From assembly GCF_039793925.1 (NCBI RefSeq), contig NZ_JBAMME010000133.1, positions 1 through 55,549 of the forward strand: a stretch of DNA of 55,549 nt, written 5' to 3'. This DNA is from Thermogutta sp039793925 (GTDB lineage Bacteria; Planctomycetota; Planctomycetia; Pirellulales; Thermoguttaceae). Below are positions 35,100 through 44,113 of the stretch, piece after piece. The position numbers were made by a program, and so were the translations under genes. The notes under the pieces are model-generated. The model was not told the origin of the DNA. It ran no database searches and was given only the letters and a program-made list of their open reading frames with translations. Numbering within the stretch: position 1 is the stretch's first letter; every line of letters begins with the position of its first letter.

Positions 35100-36401
35100 A
35101 TGGTCCTTCAGCATCATTTTACGTGGCAAGTCCTGCTTGGGTTGATGACAGCAACGGCCCTTGGATATTTTGGCAGCAGCGCGGCCATGGCACAGGAAAA
35201 GGACATCTATGTGGTGACACAGTTCGGAGCGACGGCGGATGATGACGTTCTAGATACCCAGGCCTTCCAGAAGGCGATCGACGCGGCGGCCAAACATGGC
35301 GGCACGGTCCGTGTCCCCAAAGGCCGATTCGTCACCGGGCAGCTCCAACTGCCAACCGGGACGCACTTGTTCTTTGAAGAGGGCGCAGTCTTGCAGGGCA
35401 GCACCGATTTTCGGGATTACGGTCAGGGACGATGGACGGATTCGCTCATTCTCGCAGAAGATGCGGAGCACATCACCATCGAAGGGCCCGGCACGATCGA
35501 CGGAGCGGACTGCGAAATCCCCGGTGGAGAGGAAGGTTTTCGCGGTCCTCACGCACTCCGTTTCGTTCGCTGTCGGAACGTCACAATTCGCGACGTAACG
35601 ATCACCCGGTCGGGCAATTACGCGGTCCTGTGCAATGATTCGGCAGATTTCCTCATCAGCGGCGTGAAATTCCGCGGCGGACACGACGGCGTTCACGCTC
35701 AGGCGTGTCAGCGTTTTCGGGTGGTGGACTGTGATATTCGTACCGGAGATGACTGCCTAGCGGGGTGTGACAACGTGGACTTCGAGGTCGCCCGATGCCA
35801 GATCAATTCCTCCTGCAATGGTTTTCGTCTGGGATGCGTGCACTTACGGGTTCATGAGTGTCGTTTCTGGGGGCCGGGAGAATATCCCCATCGAATCACG
35901 ATCAAAAAGGGCAAGCCCCGTACGAACATGCTGTCGGCGTTTGTTCATTTCGCTCCCACCGACCGCAATCCGAAATTGCCCAGCGATGACTGGCTTATTA
36001 AAGATTGCACGATCGATAACGTCGATGCCGTCTATCTGTACGATTTCGAGAAAGGTGTGTGGCAAACCGGTCAACCGGCCAAGCACTTGGTCTTTGAAAA
36101 CATTCGCTGCCAAAACATTGCTTATCCCGTTCGCGCTCTGGGCGATAAAGACCGTCAATTTGATCTCACCCTGAGGAATGTCTCGATCGCGCTGAGAGAA
36201 GATCGAGCCGATCAGCCGGTCCTTGAGATCGCGCAGTTCGGACAGCTCACTTTGGAAAACGTCGTCCTGCAGAACAGCGGCAAACAACCGGTTCTTCGGG
36301 CACGGGACGGCCGGGAGATCCATCTCCGTCACGTGGAAGCCAAACCGACGAATCCCCAGCCCTTCGTCTGGGCGAATGTGGAATCTGTCTCGCAGGATTG
36401 A
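35100..36401 (+). CDS. Secreted GH28-like right-handed beta-helix protein
   Basis: The product is about 433 residues from ATG 35100, with AAAGGA upstream; GTG 35082 is an alternative. A signal peptide (about 1-32, ending AAMAQEK) precedes FGATADDDVLDTQAFQKAI, the usual entry of pectinase-type beta-helix enzymes. The helix has many coils with NVTIRDVTITRSGNY. GH28-type residues are RTGDDCLAG (the DD pair) and RITIKKG (the R-I-K motif). The usual GHG is replaced by GFRLGC, so activity on polygalacturonate is uncertain. It probably acts on acidic polysaccharides outside the cytoplasm. Only 10 bases separate its end from that of the convergent radical SAM gene. Confidence 0.82.
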   Translation: MVLQHHFTWQVLLGLMTATALGYFGSSAAMAQEKDIYVVTQFGATADDDVLDTQAFQKAIDAAAKHGGTVRVPKGRFVTGQLQLPTGTHLFFEEGAVLQGSTDFRDYGQGRWTDSLILAEDAEHITIEGPGTIDGADCEIPGGEEGFRGPHALRFVRCRNVTIRDVTITRSGNYAVLCNDSADFLISGVKFRGGHDGVHAQACQRFRVVDCDIRTGDDCLAGCDNVDFEVARCQINSSCNGFRLGCVHLRVHECRFWGPGEYPHRITIKKGKPRTNMLSAFVHFAPTDRNPKLPSDDWLIKDCTIDNVDAVYLYDFEKGVWQTGQPAKHLVFENIRCQNIAYPVRALGDKDRQFDLTLRNVSIALREDRADQPVLEIAQFGQLTLENVVLQNSGKQPVLRARDGREIHLRHVEAKPTNPQPFVWANVESVSQD

Positions 36402-36411
36402 ATAGCGAGTC

Positions 36412-38400
36412 TCAGATGTGTGCACGCCGTTCGGCCCAATGTTGTTCGATTCGGGCTTTCACGTTGCGGGCCGCCTGATAGAGCTCAGACTGTTCTGGAA
36501 CCCAAATCGCAAGGGCCAGGAACCGATCATCCCAGCGAAGCAGGATGCCGTCCCGTTGCCATCGCTCCAAAGCGTCATAGCATGCTTTACTGGCGATCGC
36601 GGGACGTGAGGCGAGCCAATCCCGGATCGCGCCGGGCCCCCGTGCCGCATCGCAGAACAGATAAAGTGCGGCTTCCCATCCGCGCAGACGGTGCTGCCGG
36701 AAACCAAACGTCGGCCGGGTGTCTGTGATAAGCAACGTGCCGTCCTCGTCGCGGTGCATTGTCAAACGTGCGCTGGTGTGATCCTCTCGCCAGCGCGAAA
36801 TCGCAGTGACCAACCGGCGTCCCTCGATGTCCGGATTCAGACCTTCCGCAAAATCGAATTCAAAATAATAAGCCAGTCGATTGAGTATCTCCTCGCTGAA
36901 TGGGTAAACGTGGCGGAATGCTCGGGAAGGTCGAGGCCGAATCATTCCAAATCGCTCGGGGTGTTGAACGAAGGGAGAAAATCGGTCCATGCGGACGCGC
37001 CCCACACCCAGCGGTGGTGCGAGATGAACGATCTGCGGTACGAGCTGCACCAGACGTTCGTAAGTAAGCGGGGTTTCACCCGGGAATCCATAAAGCCAAT
37101 TCCACTCCACTTCGATGCCGGCTTCGGTGAACCATTTCAGAGTCTGTAGGTTCTGCACCCCCAGGGCACCCTTGTCGATGCGTTTCAAGAGATCGCTGTC
37201 GAACGTCTCGATCCCCAGTTGCGCAGCACCCAACCCGGCACGGAGAAGCTGTCCCACCTGTTGCCGGGTTAGATTGGCTTTCAATTCACACGCAAAATGG
37301 AACGGCAACTGGGCCGCTTCGAGTTGGGGAAGAAGCGAGTCAAAAGCGCGAAAGTCCAGAATGTTGTCTGCGGCACACCCCTGCGTCGCCGGATAGCGCT
37401 GGGTGAGGAACTTGAGTTCTGCCAAGATTCGCTGGGCCGACTTGCTCCTGTAACGCATCGACTGGCCGTTCAAACCACAGAAGGCACAGTGATGTTTTTG
37501 CCCCCACCAGCAACCGCGAGACATTTCAAAAAACAGTACCGGTTCAAATAACCCGTTTAGATCGCTGGCTTCATATCGGGCAAAGAAATCGTCAAAGTCC
37601 GGATAAGGCAGGTTTTCCAAATCCTCGACAAGGACCGACACCGGTGCGAAGTCGGGTCGCGACCCATTCATCACGGGTAACCTGATCAAGGCGGAAAACG
37701 CCGCTGAATCGTCCTGAGGCTTGGCGGATCCTCGGACAGCCTTCCCCGAGATAACTCCCGGAGGGAGGGCCCCATCAAGCTGACCCGCTTGCAGTCGGAG
37801 GATGAACTCGGGGAAGGTATAGTCAGCCTCCCCCAAAAACACGTAATCGATTTCCGGGAATTGCTCGGCCAGGGCGGTTCCCATCTCTCCTTCGCAGGCG
37901 GCCCCGCCGAATACGATAGTCACACTCGGACAGATTGCTTTGATTCGCTTGGCCAGTGCGAGGGATGGCATGGTCTGCTGAAAGGTCGTCGCAAAACCCA
38001 CCACCAGGGCTTGTTGCCACGGATAAGCAGCCGCCGCTTTTTCTAGAAATGTCTTTGCTTCTGCCGTCAACCGCGTGAATTCCAACTCATCTCTCTCGGA
38101 GAAGTGGGGATCAGCCGCTCGCAAAACCTCTTCGACATACTCCCGATTGCTAGTGGGAAATCGACCGAAGTAGTGCCGAGAAAACAGCCGTTCCCCTCCC
38201 AGCGTGAAGGCGAAGTGGTCGGCGATCCACTGATAAACGTCGTAGCCAATTTGCTCGGCGAAATCGTAATTGAGGTACAGAATTCGGCAGGGAATCCCCT
38301 TGCGTTGAACCGCTGCCTTCAGCAAACTCAGTCCCAAATTGGGCCAGCGCAGATTGGCAAACGGCATATTCACGAGAACGACTTCCCGAGTCTGATCCAT
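36412..38400 (-). CDS. RiPP-maturation B12-binding radical SAM enzyme (C-methyltransferase type)
   Basis: The product is 662 residues from ATG 38400, which has GAGG about 10 bases upstream. The N-terminal 220 residues form a cobalamin-binding-like domain with VVGFATTFQQTMPSLALAK and IVFGGAACEGEMG. The radical SAM motif near residue 293 reads RGCWWGQKHHCAFCGLNG, a CX7CX2C pattern that marks the RiPP maturation radical SAM protein 1 family (TIGR03975). A winged-helix-like C-terminal domain (about 560-640) could bind a leader peptide. Known members C-methylate ribosomal peptides. No precursor gene is seen, but a 10-N gap lies 20 bases upstream. Confidence 0.85.
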   Translation of the reverse strand: MDQTREVVLVNMPFANLRWPNLGLSLLKAAVQRKGIPCRILYLNYDFAEQIGYDVYQWIADHFAFTLGGERLFSRHYFGRFPTSNREYVEEVLRAADPHFSERDELEFTRLTAEAKTFLEKAAAAYPWQQALVVGFATTFQQTMPSLALAKRIKAICPSVTIVFGGAACEGEMGTALAEQFPEIDYVFLGEADYTFPEFILRLQAGQLDGALPPGVISGKAVRGSAKPQDDSAAFSALIRLPVMNGSRPDFAPVSVLVEDLENLPYPDFDDFFARYEASDLNGLFEPVLFFEMSRGCWWGQKHHCAFCGLNGQSMRYRSKSAQRILAELKFLTQRYPATQGCAADNILDFRAFDSLLPQLEAAQLPFHFACELKANLTRQQVGQLLRAGLGAAQLGIETFDSDLLKRIDKGALGVQNLQTLKWFTEAGIEVEWNWLYGFPGETPLTYERLVQLVPQIVHLAPPLGVGRVRMDRFSPFVQHPERFGMIRPRPSRAFRHVYPFSEEILNRLAYYFEFDFAEGLNPDIEGRRLVTAISRWREDHTSARLTMHRDEDGTLLITDTRPTFGFRQHRLRGWEAALYLFCDAARGPGAIRDWLASRPAIASKACYDALERWQRDGILLRWDDRFLALAIWVPEQSELYQAARNVKARIEQHWAERRAHI

Positions 38401-38419
38401 GAAATGGTTCCTCGATCTT

Positions 38420-38429
38420 NNNNNNNNNN
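38420..38429. other. Assembly gap (10 N)
   Basis: Ten undetermined bases just upstream of the radical SAM gene. The true length of missing DNA is unknown, and a short precursor-peptide gene could be lost here. Open frames that cross the gap should not be trusted. Confidence 0.95.
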
Positions 38430-38961
38430 CGCTCTTCAGACGAGAAGTAATCAAACGGCCTAGCCGCCGCGCCTCGGTAATTCCCGCAAGTCCAGACGCA
38501 GCCCGCGAGGCTTCTAGGTTCTCTCCCAGACGATAGGGTTTTAGCTACCCAGTCATTGTCCCTTGCATGCCGCCTGTATTGTACCCTGGATTTCCTCCTC
38601 CTGAGCACGCAGAAAGGATCCGTGCATGGCGGGAGGAATTGCGGCTAAGTCATTGCCGATCAAGCGTTAGGGGAGAATCAGCAGCGTGCGTTGCACCGGG
38701 GCGCGTGAAATCCTCACCGCCGAGATCGCCTTGCGACACTGCGCGGAACCCACCAAAGCACGGCCTTTCGACTGTCAAGCGAGTTTCCCTTTTTTTAACA
38801 GTCGCGCTTGTAAAATCTTGCCGTTGCGGCTATGCTGTTAATCAGGTTATGCGGTACTGTATTTCCCTTATTTATCCTGCCTGCGTTTTGTACAGATTTG
38901 CTGTCTGACATTCGACTGACCGAAGTTTCGCGCCATTCCTTTTTGCATGGGGGGAGCACCA
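38430..38961. other. Intergenic region between the gap and the DUF362 gene
   Basis: About 530 bases. On the minus strand an AGGAGGAGG run lies at 38594-38602 but no start codon follows at the right distance. A 24-codon open frame (38553-38627) has no ribosome-binding site. A plus-strand frame at 38567-38908 has no recognisable domain. The 3' third is T-rich and could hold the promoter for the DUF362 operon. Confidence 0.4.
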
Positions 38962-39897
38962 ATGCACGCGAAATCCACTCGCCGGGAGTTTCTCTGGCAC
39001 TCTGCGGTCGCTACGGGGGGACTGCTTCTGCCTGCTCAATCGAGCTGGGCCGCGCCATCAGAAACCAAGATGGCCATCACAAAATGGGCGGGACCAGCCC
39101 CGCAATCACCCGCTGAATTTGCAAAGATCGCCACGCAACTCACCGAACAGGCCGTGGCAGCCCTCGGTGGCATGTCTCGGTTCGTCAAGCGGGGCGACGT
39201 GGTCTGGATCAAGCCAAACATCGGGTGGGACCGCACCCCGGAGCTGGGCGCCAACACCAATCCTGATGTGGTGGCTACTCTCGTCCGGTTGTGCCTGGAC
39301 GCAGGGGCCAAGGTCGTCAAAGTTGGCGACAATCCCTGTGACCTTGCGCAGAAGGCCTACGCCTCCAGCGGAATCGCCGATGCTGCTCGCAAAGCCGGTG
39401 CGCAGGTCATTTTCCTCGACCGGGACCGCTTCCGGGAAATGGACATCAAAGGCGAGCGCGTCAAGAGTATTCCCGTTTATCCCGAAATTGTGGAAAGCGA
39501 CGTGGTCATCAACGTCCCCATCGCCAAGCACCACGTTCTGGCAACCGCCACGTTGTGCATGAAAAACTACATGGGAGTCATCGAAAACCGCCGCGTTTTC
39601 CACCAGGACATTCCCACCTGCCTTGCCGACATCACTCGATTTATGCGGCCCACCCTGTGTTTGCTGGATTGCACGCGGGTGATGCTCGCTCATGGTCCCA
39701 AGGGCGGTAACATCCAGGACGTGGCGGTTCGGCTCACACTGGCCGCCGGAACCGACATCGTCGCTCTGGATGCCTTCGGTGCGGAGATGCTGGGACGCAA
39801 GCCGACGGACATCGGCTCCATCGTGAAAGGGCATCAGGTAGGTTTGGGAACCATGGATTACCGCTCGCTGCAACCCAAGGAGATCACCCTTTCATGA
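38962..39897 (+). CDS. Tat-exported DUF362 domain protein
   Basis: The product is about 311 residues from ATG 38962, with GGGGGGAG upstream; ATG 38947 is an alternative. A twin-arginine signal STRREFLWHSAVATGGLLLPA lies within the first 30 residues. The rest is a DUF362 domain: VWIKPNIGWD, a KVGDNP segment, VVINVPIAKHHVLA and MKNYMGVI. DUF362 proteins are often next to or fused with ferredoxin domains and are thought to act in iron-sulfur or redox metabolism; no activity is proven here. It overlaps the next gene by 4 bases (ATGA), so the two are translationally coupled. Confidence 0.85.
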   Translation: MHAKSTRREFLWHSAVATGGLLLPAQSSWAAPSETKMAITKWAGPAPQSPAEFAKIATQLTEQAVAALGGMSRFVKRGDVVWIKPNIGWDRTPELGANTNPDVVATLVRLCLDAGAKVVKVGDNPCDLAQKAYASSGIADAARKAGAQVIFLDRDRFREMDIKGERVKSIPVYPEIVESDVVINVPIAKHHVLATATLCMKNYMGVIENRRVFHQDIPTCLADITRFMRPTLCLLDCTRVMLAHGPKGGNIQDVAVRLTLAAGTDIVALDAFGAEMLGRKPTDIGSIVKGHQVGLGTMDYRSLQPKEITLS

Positions 39898-41534
39898 AAC
39901 GACGTCTGCCCTTTCGCCGGTGGATACGGCGGGTGATGCAGATTGTCTTTTTGCTGGCTTTTATCGGGCTCATATTCGCCACCCGCCCTGTTCCCGGAGA
40001 AACACCTTCCTGGTGGCTGAAAGCGTATTTTCTCGCCGATCCGCTCATCCTGCTTTTGACCGTTCTGGCGGCACATGCGGTGCCGCTACTGGCCCTTTTC
40101 TCGTTGGTCACGGTTGTGCTGACAGTTATTCTGGGACGCGTTTTCTGCGGGTGGATCTGTCCCTTAGGAACCGTCCACGCGATGACCGGCTGGGCCCTGG
40201 ATAAGGTGCAAAAACCTGCCAAACGCCGTGACACCTTTTCACCCTGGCAAAAAGCGAAGTACTACATTCTGGGCGGGGCCCTCGTCATGGCCCTGCTGGG
40301 TGGGCACTGGATCACCATTTTTGATCCACTGGTCCTCCTTTACCGCACGGCAACCACGTCTATTCTTCCGGCAGCCCAATGGGGAATTGAGACGGGGGCC
40401 AACGCGGTTTATCAGACGGATCCGCGGCTTGGCCGCTTCAAACTGACGAGCGTCACGGAACCGGCTTATCAATATCTGCGCAATCACGTCTTTGTGCTGC
40501 CCAAGCAGGCGTTTTTGGGGACGGGGCTGATTCTCGCTTTTTTTATTGCGATTCTGGCAGCCAACGCCTATCGGCGGCGATTCTGGTGCCGATATCTGTG
40601 TCCGCTGGGGGCCCTGCTGGGTCTGCTCGCCAAACGACCCATGCTCCGCAGGGCGGTGGCCTCGGAGAGTTGCAACGAATGCGGCCTGTGCACCACAGCC
40701 TGTCATGGGGCTTCGGCAAGTGGATTTGGAAGCGGCTGGAAGCCCAGCGAATGCTTTGTCTGCCTGAACTGCTCCACAACCTGCCCTCGGGATGCATGCG
40801 AGTTCACTTTCCAGCCGGCTATCTGGCGTAAGGAACCGGCCGTCCAGCCGGTGGGCCTGACGCGGCGGGGAGTCCTTTGGGCGGCGGTAGGAGGATTGGC
40901 GGGTTTCGCATTCCTGCGGACCACCCCGCAGGGACGCGGCTCGGTGTATCATCCCCGGCTTATCCGCCCACCTGGATCCCGACCCGAGCCGGACTTTCTC
41001 GCCCGTTGCACCGCTTGTGGGATGTGCATGAAAGTGTGTCCCACCGGTGGCCTGCAACCTGCCATCACGGAAGCAGGTTTGGAAGGCCTCTTCACACCCC
41101 ACCTGGTGCCCATCATCGGATATTGCGATTACACCTGCACGGCCTGCGGGCATGTTTGCCCCACCGAGGCAATTCGACCGCTGACCGAGGAGGAGAAGCA
41201 CCAGATCAAGATCGGTCTGGCGGCGTTCGATGTGACGCGCTGCATTCCGTACGTCTACGGACGGAATTGCGTGGTGTGCGAAGAACACTGCCCCATCCCC
41301 GAAAAGGCGATCTACTGCGTGGAAACCGAGGTGGAGCTCCGCGAAGGGAAAAAACGGTTGATCAAGCTGCCAAAGGTGGACCCGGAAAAGTGCATCGGCT
41401 GCGGTGTCTGCGAATACGTGTGTCCGCTGGACGACGCCCCCGGTATTCGGGTGATCACCACGAATGAAACCCGCCACGAGCGCCACCAGGCCCTTCTTCC
41501 CGAAGTCGAAAGCGAAGAAGAGCTGCCGTACTGA
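39894..41534 (+). CDS. NapH-NapG-like polyferredoxin fusion
   Basis: The 546-residue protein joins two parts. The first (about 1-330) is NapH/NosR/CcoG-like: membrane helices with GRVFCGWICPLG and RRFWCRYLCPLG, then two ferredoxin sites CNECGLCTTAC and CFVCLNCSTTCP. The second (about 340-546) is NapG/MauM-like, with CTACGMCMKVCP, CTACGHVCP, CVVCEEHCP and CIGCGVCEYVCP. Between them is a twin-arginine-like hydrophobic segment, LTRRGVLWAAVGGLAGFAFL, as if a NapG signal had become an internal membrane anchor. It likely moves electrons from the quinone pool across the membrane to exported partners. No nitrate or nitrous oxide reductase is nearby; the coupled DUF362 protein is the visible partner. 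Confidence 0.85.
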   Translation: MKRRLPFRRWIRRVMQIVFLLAFIGLIFATRPVPGETPSWWLKAYFLADPLILLLTVLAAHAVPLLALFSLVTVVLTVILGRVFCGWICPLGTVHAMTGWALDKVQKPAKRRDTFSPWQKAKYYILGGALVMALLGGHWITIFDPLVLLYRTATTSILPAAQWGIETGANAVYQTDPRLGRFKLTSVTEPAYQYLRNHVFVLPKQAFLGTGLILAFFIAILAANAYRRRFWCRYLCPLGALLGLLAKRPMLRRAVASESCNECGLCTTACHGASASGFGSGWKPSECFVCLNCSTTCPRDACEFTFQPAIWRKEPAVQPVGLTRRGVLWAAVGGLAGFAFLRTTPQGRGSVYHPRLIRPPGSRPEPDFLARCTACGMCMKVCPTGGLQPAITEAGLEGLFTPHLVPIIGYCDYTCTACGHVCPTEAIRPLTEEEKHQIKIGLAAFDVTRCIPYVYGRNCVVCEEHCPIPEKAIYCVETEVELREGKKRLIKLPKVDPEKCIGCGVCEYVCPLDDAPGIRVITTNETRHERHQALLPEVESEEELPY

Positions 41535-41949
41535 ACCGGCGCTCACACTGTCTTGCGGCCCGGCAGTTGGGGGACGTTAGACGCGCACGACGTGCGCTCC
41601 TCCGGTTCGTTCTTTATAAACTTCCCCCAGCGCGCTGTGGACAAACCCTTGACTGTGGCTTAGAATGAATCAACCCGTCATGGCAAGGGGTGCTGGACGC
41701 TCCTGGTAACCACATGGAGTGCCGAGGTCCAAGCACGACTGGGGCAGAGTAACACGGAATCCCGCCCCGCTGGCCGAAGGGTCTCGTTTCGCCAACCATC
41801 CAGTTCAGCCTTTCCGGTCGCTTGTCGAGCTTAGCGCCACGATGATGAGCGGGAGGGAATTTTTGTCAAAATTTCAGAACAATCGTTCGATTGCCATTAG
41901 ATAGCCAAAAAGCATTTTTTGTCAGAAACAACTCAGATCTCGACGCTTT
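41535..41949. promoter_or_regulatory. Intergenic region upstream of the EF-G gene
   Basis: About 415 bases. The left part holds hairpin repeat copy 9 close to the polyferredoxin stop. The last 100 bases are AT-rich and likely carry the EF-G promoter; a TTGTCA element occurs near 41863, but no clear -10 follows. Confidence 0.35.
41583..41604 (-). repeat. Intergenic hairpin repeat, copy 9 (variant)
   Basis: GCGCAC-GAC-GTGCGC (41583-41597) is followed by TCCTCCGG. On the minus strand this gives the CCGGAGG head and a hairpin whose stem differs from other copies and whose loop is shortened to 3 bases. Confidence 0.5.
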
Positions 41950-44070
41950 ATGCCCAACGCTGAACCCCTGAAAAACATTCGCAACATCGGTATTTCCGCC
42001 CACATCGATTCCGGAAAGACCACGCTCAGCGAGCGGATCCTGTACTACACAGGTCGGATCCATCGGATCGGCGAGGTCCACGGGGATGGGCCCGGCGCCA
42101 CCATGGACTACATGGAGCTGGAACGGGAACGCGGGATCACCATCACCAGTGCCGCCACCACCGTCCGCTGGGGAGAAGCCGTCATCAACCTCATCGACAC
42201 TCCCGGCCACGTCGATTTCACGATTGAAGTGGAGCGGAGTCTACGGGTATTGGACGGGGCGATTCTGGTCCTCTGCGCGGTGGGTGGTGTCCAGGCGCAG
42301 TCGCTTACTATTGATCGCCAGATGCGGCGCTACCACGTGCCCCGGCTGGCGTTTATCAACAAGATGGATCGCGTAGGAGCCGATCCGTTCCGGGTGGTTC
42401 AGCAGATGAAGGATCGCCTGGACTGCGATGCGGTCCTCATGCAACTCCCCATCGGCCGGGAGTCGGACTTCCGTGGGGTCATCGACCTGGTGACCATGGA
42501 GGCCGTTTATTTCGACGGTGCCCATGGAGAACATGTTCGTCGGGAGGCAATTCCCGGGGAACTGATGGAATCCGCCCGGCAGGCCCGGCAGCACATGCTC
42601 GAATCGCTCGCCATGTACAGCGACGAGCTTTTGGAAATCTTGCTGGCGGAAGAGGAACCCCCGCAGGAGCTGATCTGGCGAGTTGCCAAGGCGGCCACAT
42701 GCAGCCTTCAAATGACTCCTGTCTTCCTTGGTTCTGCTTTCAAGAATAAGGGGGTGCAACCGCTTTTGGATGCCGTAGTTCGTCTTTTGCCTTCTCCGCT
42801 GGAAGTGGAAGTCCGCGCGATTCCGCCGGGAGAAGAAACGGCCAGCATGCTCCTTTCCGCGGACCCTGCCGCACCGGCTGTGGCCATGGCCTTCAAACTG
42901 GTGGAAGATCCCTTTGGAGCGCTCACGTTTCTGCGCGTGTATCAAGGCACGCTCTGTAAAGGCGGATACTACTACAATCAGCGGACGGGCAAGCGCGAGC
43001 GATTCGGTCGCATCGTGCGGATGCACGCCGACAAACGAGAGGAGATCGAGGGGGCCACCGCTGGTGACATCGTGGCGGTGGTCGGTTTGGACGCCGCCAG
43101 CGGAGATACGTATGCCGAATCCTACCCCGCCTGCACGCTGGAGCGGATGTACATCCCCGAGCCGGTCATCAAGATGTCCATCACCCCGGTGGAACGCAAT
43201 GCGGCGGAACGTCTGGCGAAAGCTCTTGCTCGATTCCGCCGTGAAGACCCCACTCTCCACGTAACCATCGACGAGGAAAGTGGCGAAACGCTCATCGCGG
43301 GAATGGGCGAACTCCATCTCGACATCTACGTGGAACGGTTGCGGAGAGAATACGGGGTGGATGTGCTTGTGGGCGCGCCCAAAGTCAACTATCGGGAAGC
43401 CCCCACGGAACCCACCACATTCAACGTGCGGCATCGCAAACAGACAGGCGGTGCCGGTCAGTACGCCCATATCATCGGAAAGATGGAACCTCTCCCCGAG
43501 GACAGCGAAGAAACGTTCGTGTTCGAAGAATGCATCGTCGGTGGCCGAATTCCCAAGCAGTACATTCCGGCCATCGAGAAAGGACTCCGCAGCAGCCTGG
43601 AAAAAGGACCCCTGGCCGGTTATCCCATCGTGGGCCTGAAGGTCATCGTGGAAGACGGCTCCTACCATGAAGTGGACAGCTCCGACCTGGCATTTCAGAT
43701 TTGCGCACAGATGGTCATGCGCGAGGCCTTCCCGCAGACCCGACCGGTGCTCCTCGAACCGATCATGAAAATCGAGATTGAGTGTCCCGAATCGGCGCAG
43801 GGATCAGTCGTGGGGGACCTCATCGGCCGCCGCGGTGTTGTCCTGGGGACACATTCGCTGGGCAATCTCGTGAGGATCGAAGGCGAAGTCCCGCTCGCCG
43901 AAACGTTCGGTTACTCCACCACGCTGCGAAGTCTTACCCAGGGGCAGGGAACGTTCAGTCTCGAGTTCTCCAAGTACCGCCGGGTACCACCATCCATCCA
44001 GGAAGAGATCATCCTTCAGCGGAAGCGGAATCGCACTTCCAGCGGCTCCGGTGTTTCCGCCAGGACGTGA
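41950..44070 (+). CDS. fusA: Elongation factor G, spd/mitochondrial-like type
   Basis: The 706-residue translocase GTPase has the P-loop AHIDSGKTT (residues 17-25), switch II DTPGHVDFT and NKMD, followed by domains II-V with GMGELHLDIYVERL in domain III and RHRKQTGGAGQYAHI in domain IV. SAHIDSGKTTLSERILYYTG resembles the EF-G class shared by spirochaetes, planctomycetes, deltaproteobacteria and mitochondria (spdEFG1/mtEFG1) rather than canonical bacterial EF-G, which usually has AHIDAGKTTTTERIL. No Shine-Dalgarno sequence is visible before the ATG. No str-operon genes (rpsL, rpsG, tuf) flank it, which also fits a secondary EF-G copy. Confidence 0.92.
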   Translation: MPNAEPLKNIRNIGISAHIDSGKTTLSERILYYTGRIHRIGEVHGDGPGATMDYMELERERGITITSAATTVRWGEAVINLIDTPGHVDFTIEVERSLRVLDGAILVLCAVGGVQAQSLTIDRQMRRYHVPRLAFINKMDRVGADPFRVVQQMKDRLDCDAVLMQLPIGRESDFRGVIDLVTMEAVYFDGAHGEHVRREAIPGELMESARQARQHMLESLAMYSDELLEILLAEEEPPQELIWRVAKAATCSLQMTPVFLGSAFKNKGVQPLLDAVVRLLPSPLEVEVRAIPPGEETASMLLSADPAAPAVAMAFKLVEDPFGALTFLRVYQGTLCKGGYYYNQRTGKRERFGRIVRMHADKREEIEGATAGDIVAVVGLDAASGDTYAESYPACTLERMYIPEPVIKMSITPVERNAAERLAKALARFRREDPTLHVTIDEESGETLIAGMGELHLDIYVERLRREYGVDVLVGAPKVNYREAPTEPTTFNVRHRKQTGGAGQYAHIIGKMEPLPEDSEETFVFEECIVGGRIPKQYIPAIEKGLRSSLEKGPLAGYPIVGLKVIVEDGSYHEVDSSDLAFQICAQMVMREAFPQTRPVLLEPIMKIEIECPESAQGSVVGDLIGRRGVVLGTHSLGNLVRIEGEVPLAETFGYSTTLRSLTQGQGTFSLEFSKYRRVPPSIQEEIILQRKRNRTSSGSGVSART

Positions 44071-44113
44071 TCTGCCCTCCTTTGCGTTTGGAGGTGGGAA
44101 GGGCCAAAATCGC

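Noticed and set aside
38411..38445. Adapter-like CGCTCTTC right after the N run
   Set aside because: Eight bases resemble a sequencing-adapter end, but the flanks do not continue the adapter, so contamination is not shown.
38401..38454. N-terminal extension of the radical SAM protein across the N run
   Set aside because: It crosses undetermined bases; ATG 38400 has a ribosome-binding site and matches the usual family start.
38553..38627. 24-codon minus-strand frame as a RiPP precursor
   Set aside because: No ribosome-binding site and no leader/core pattern, and it lies on the far side of the gap; not supportable.
38567..38908. 113-codon plus-strand frame upstream of the DUF362 gene
   Set aside because: No recognisable domain and no good start signal.
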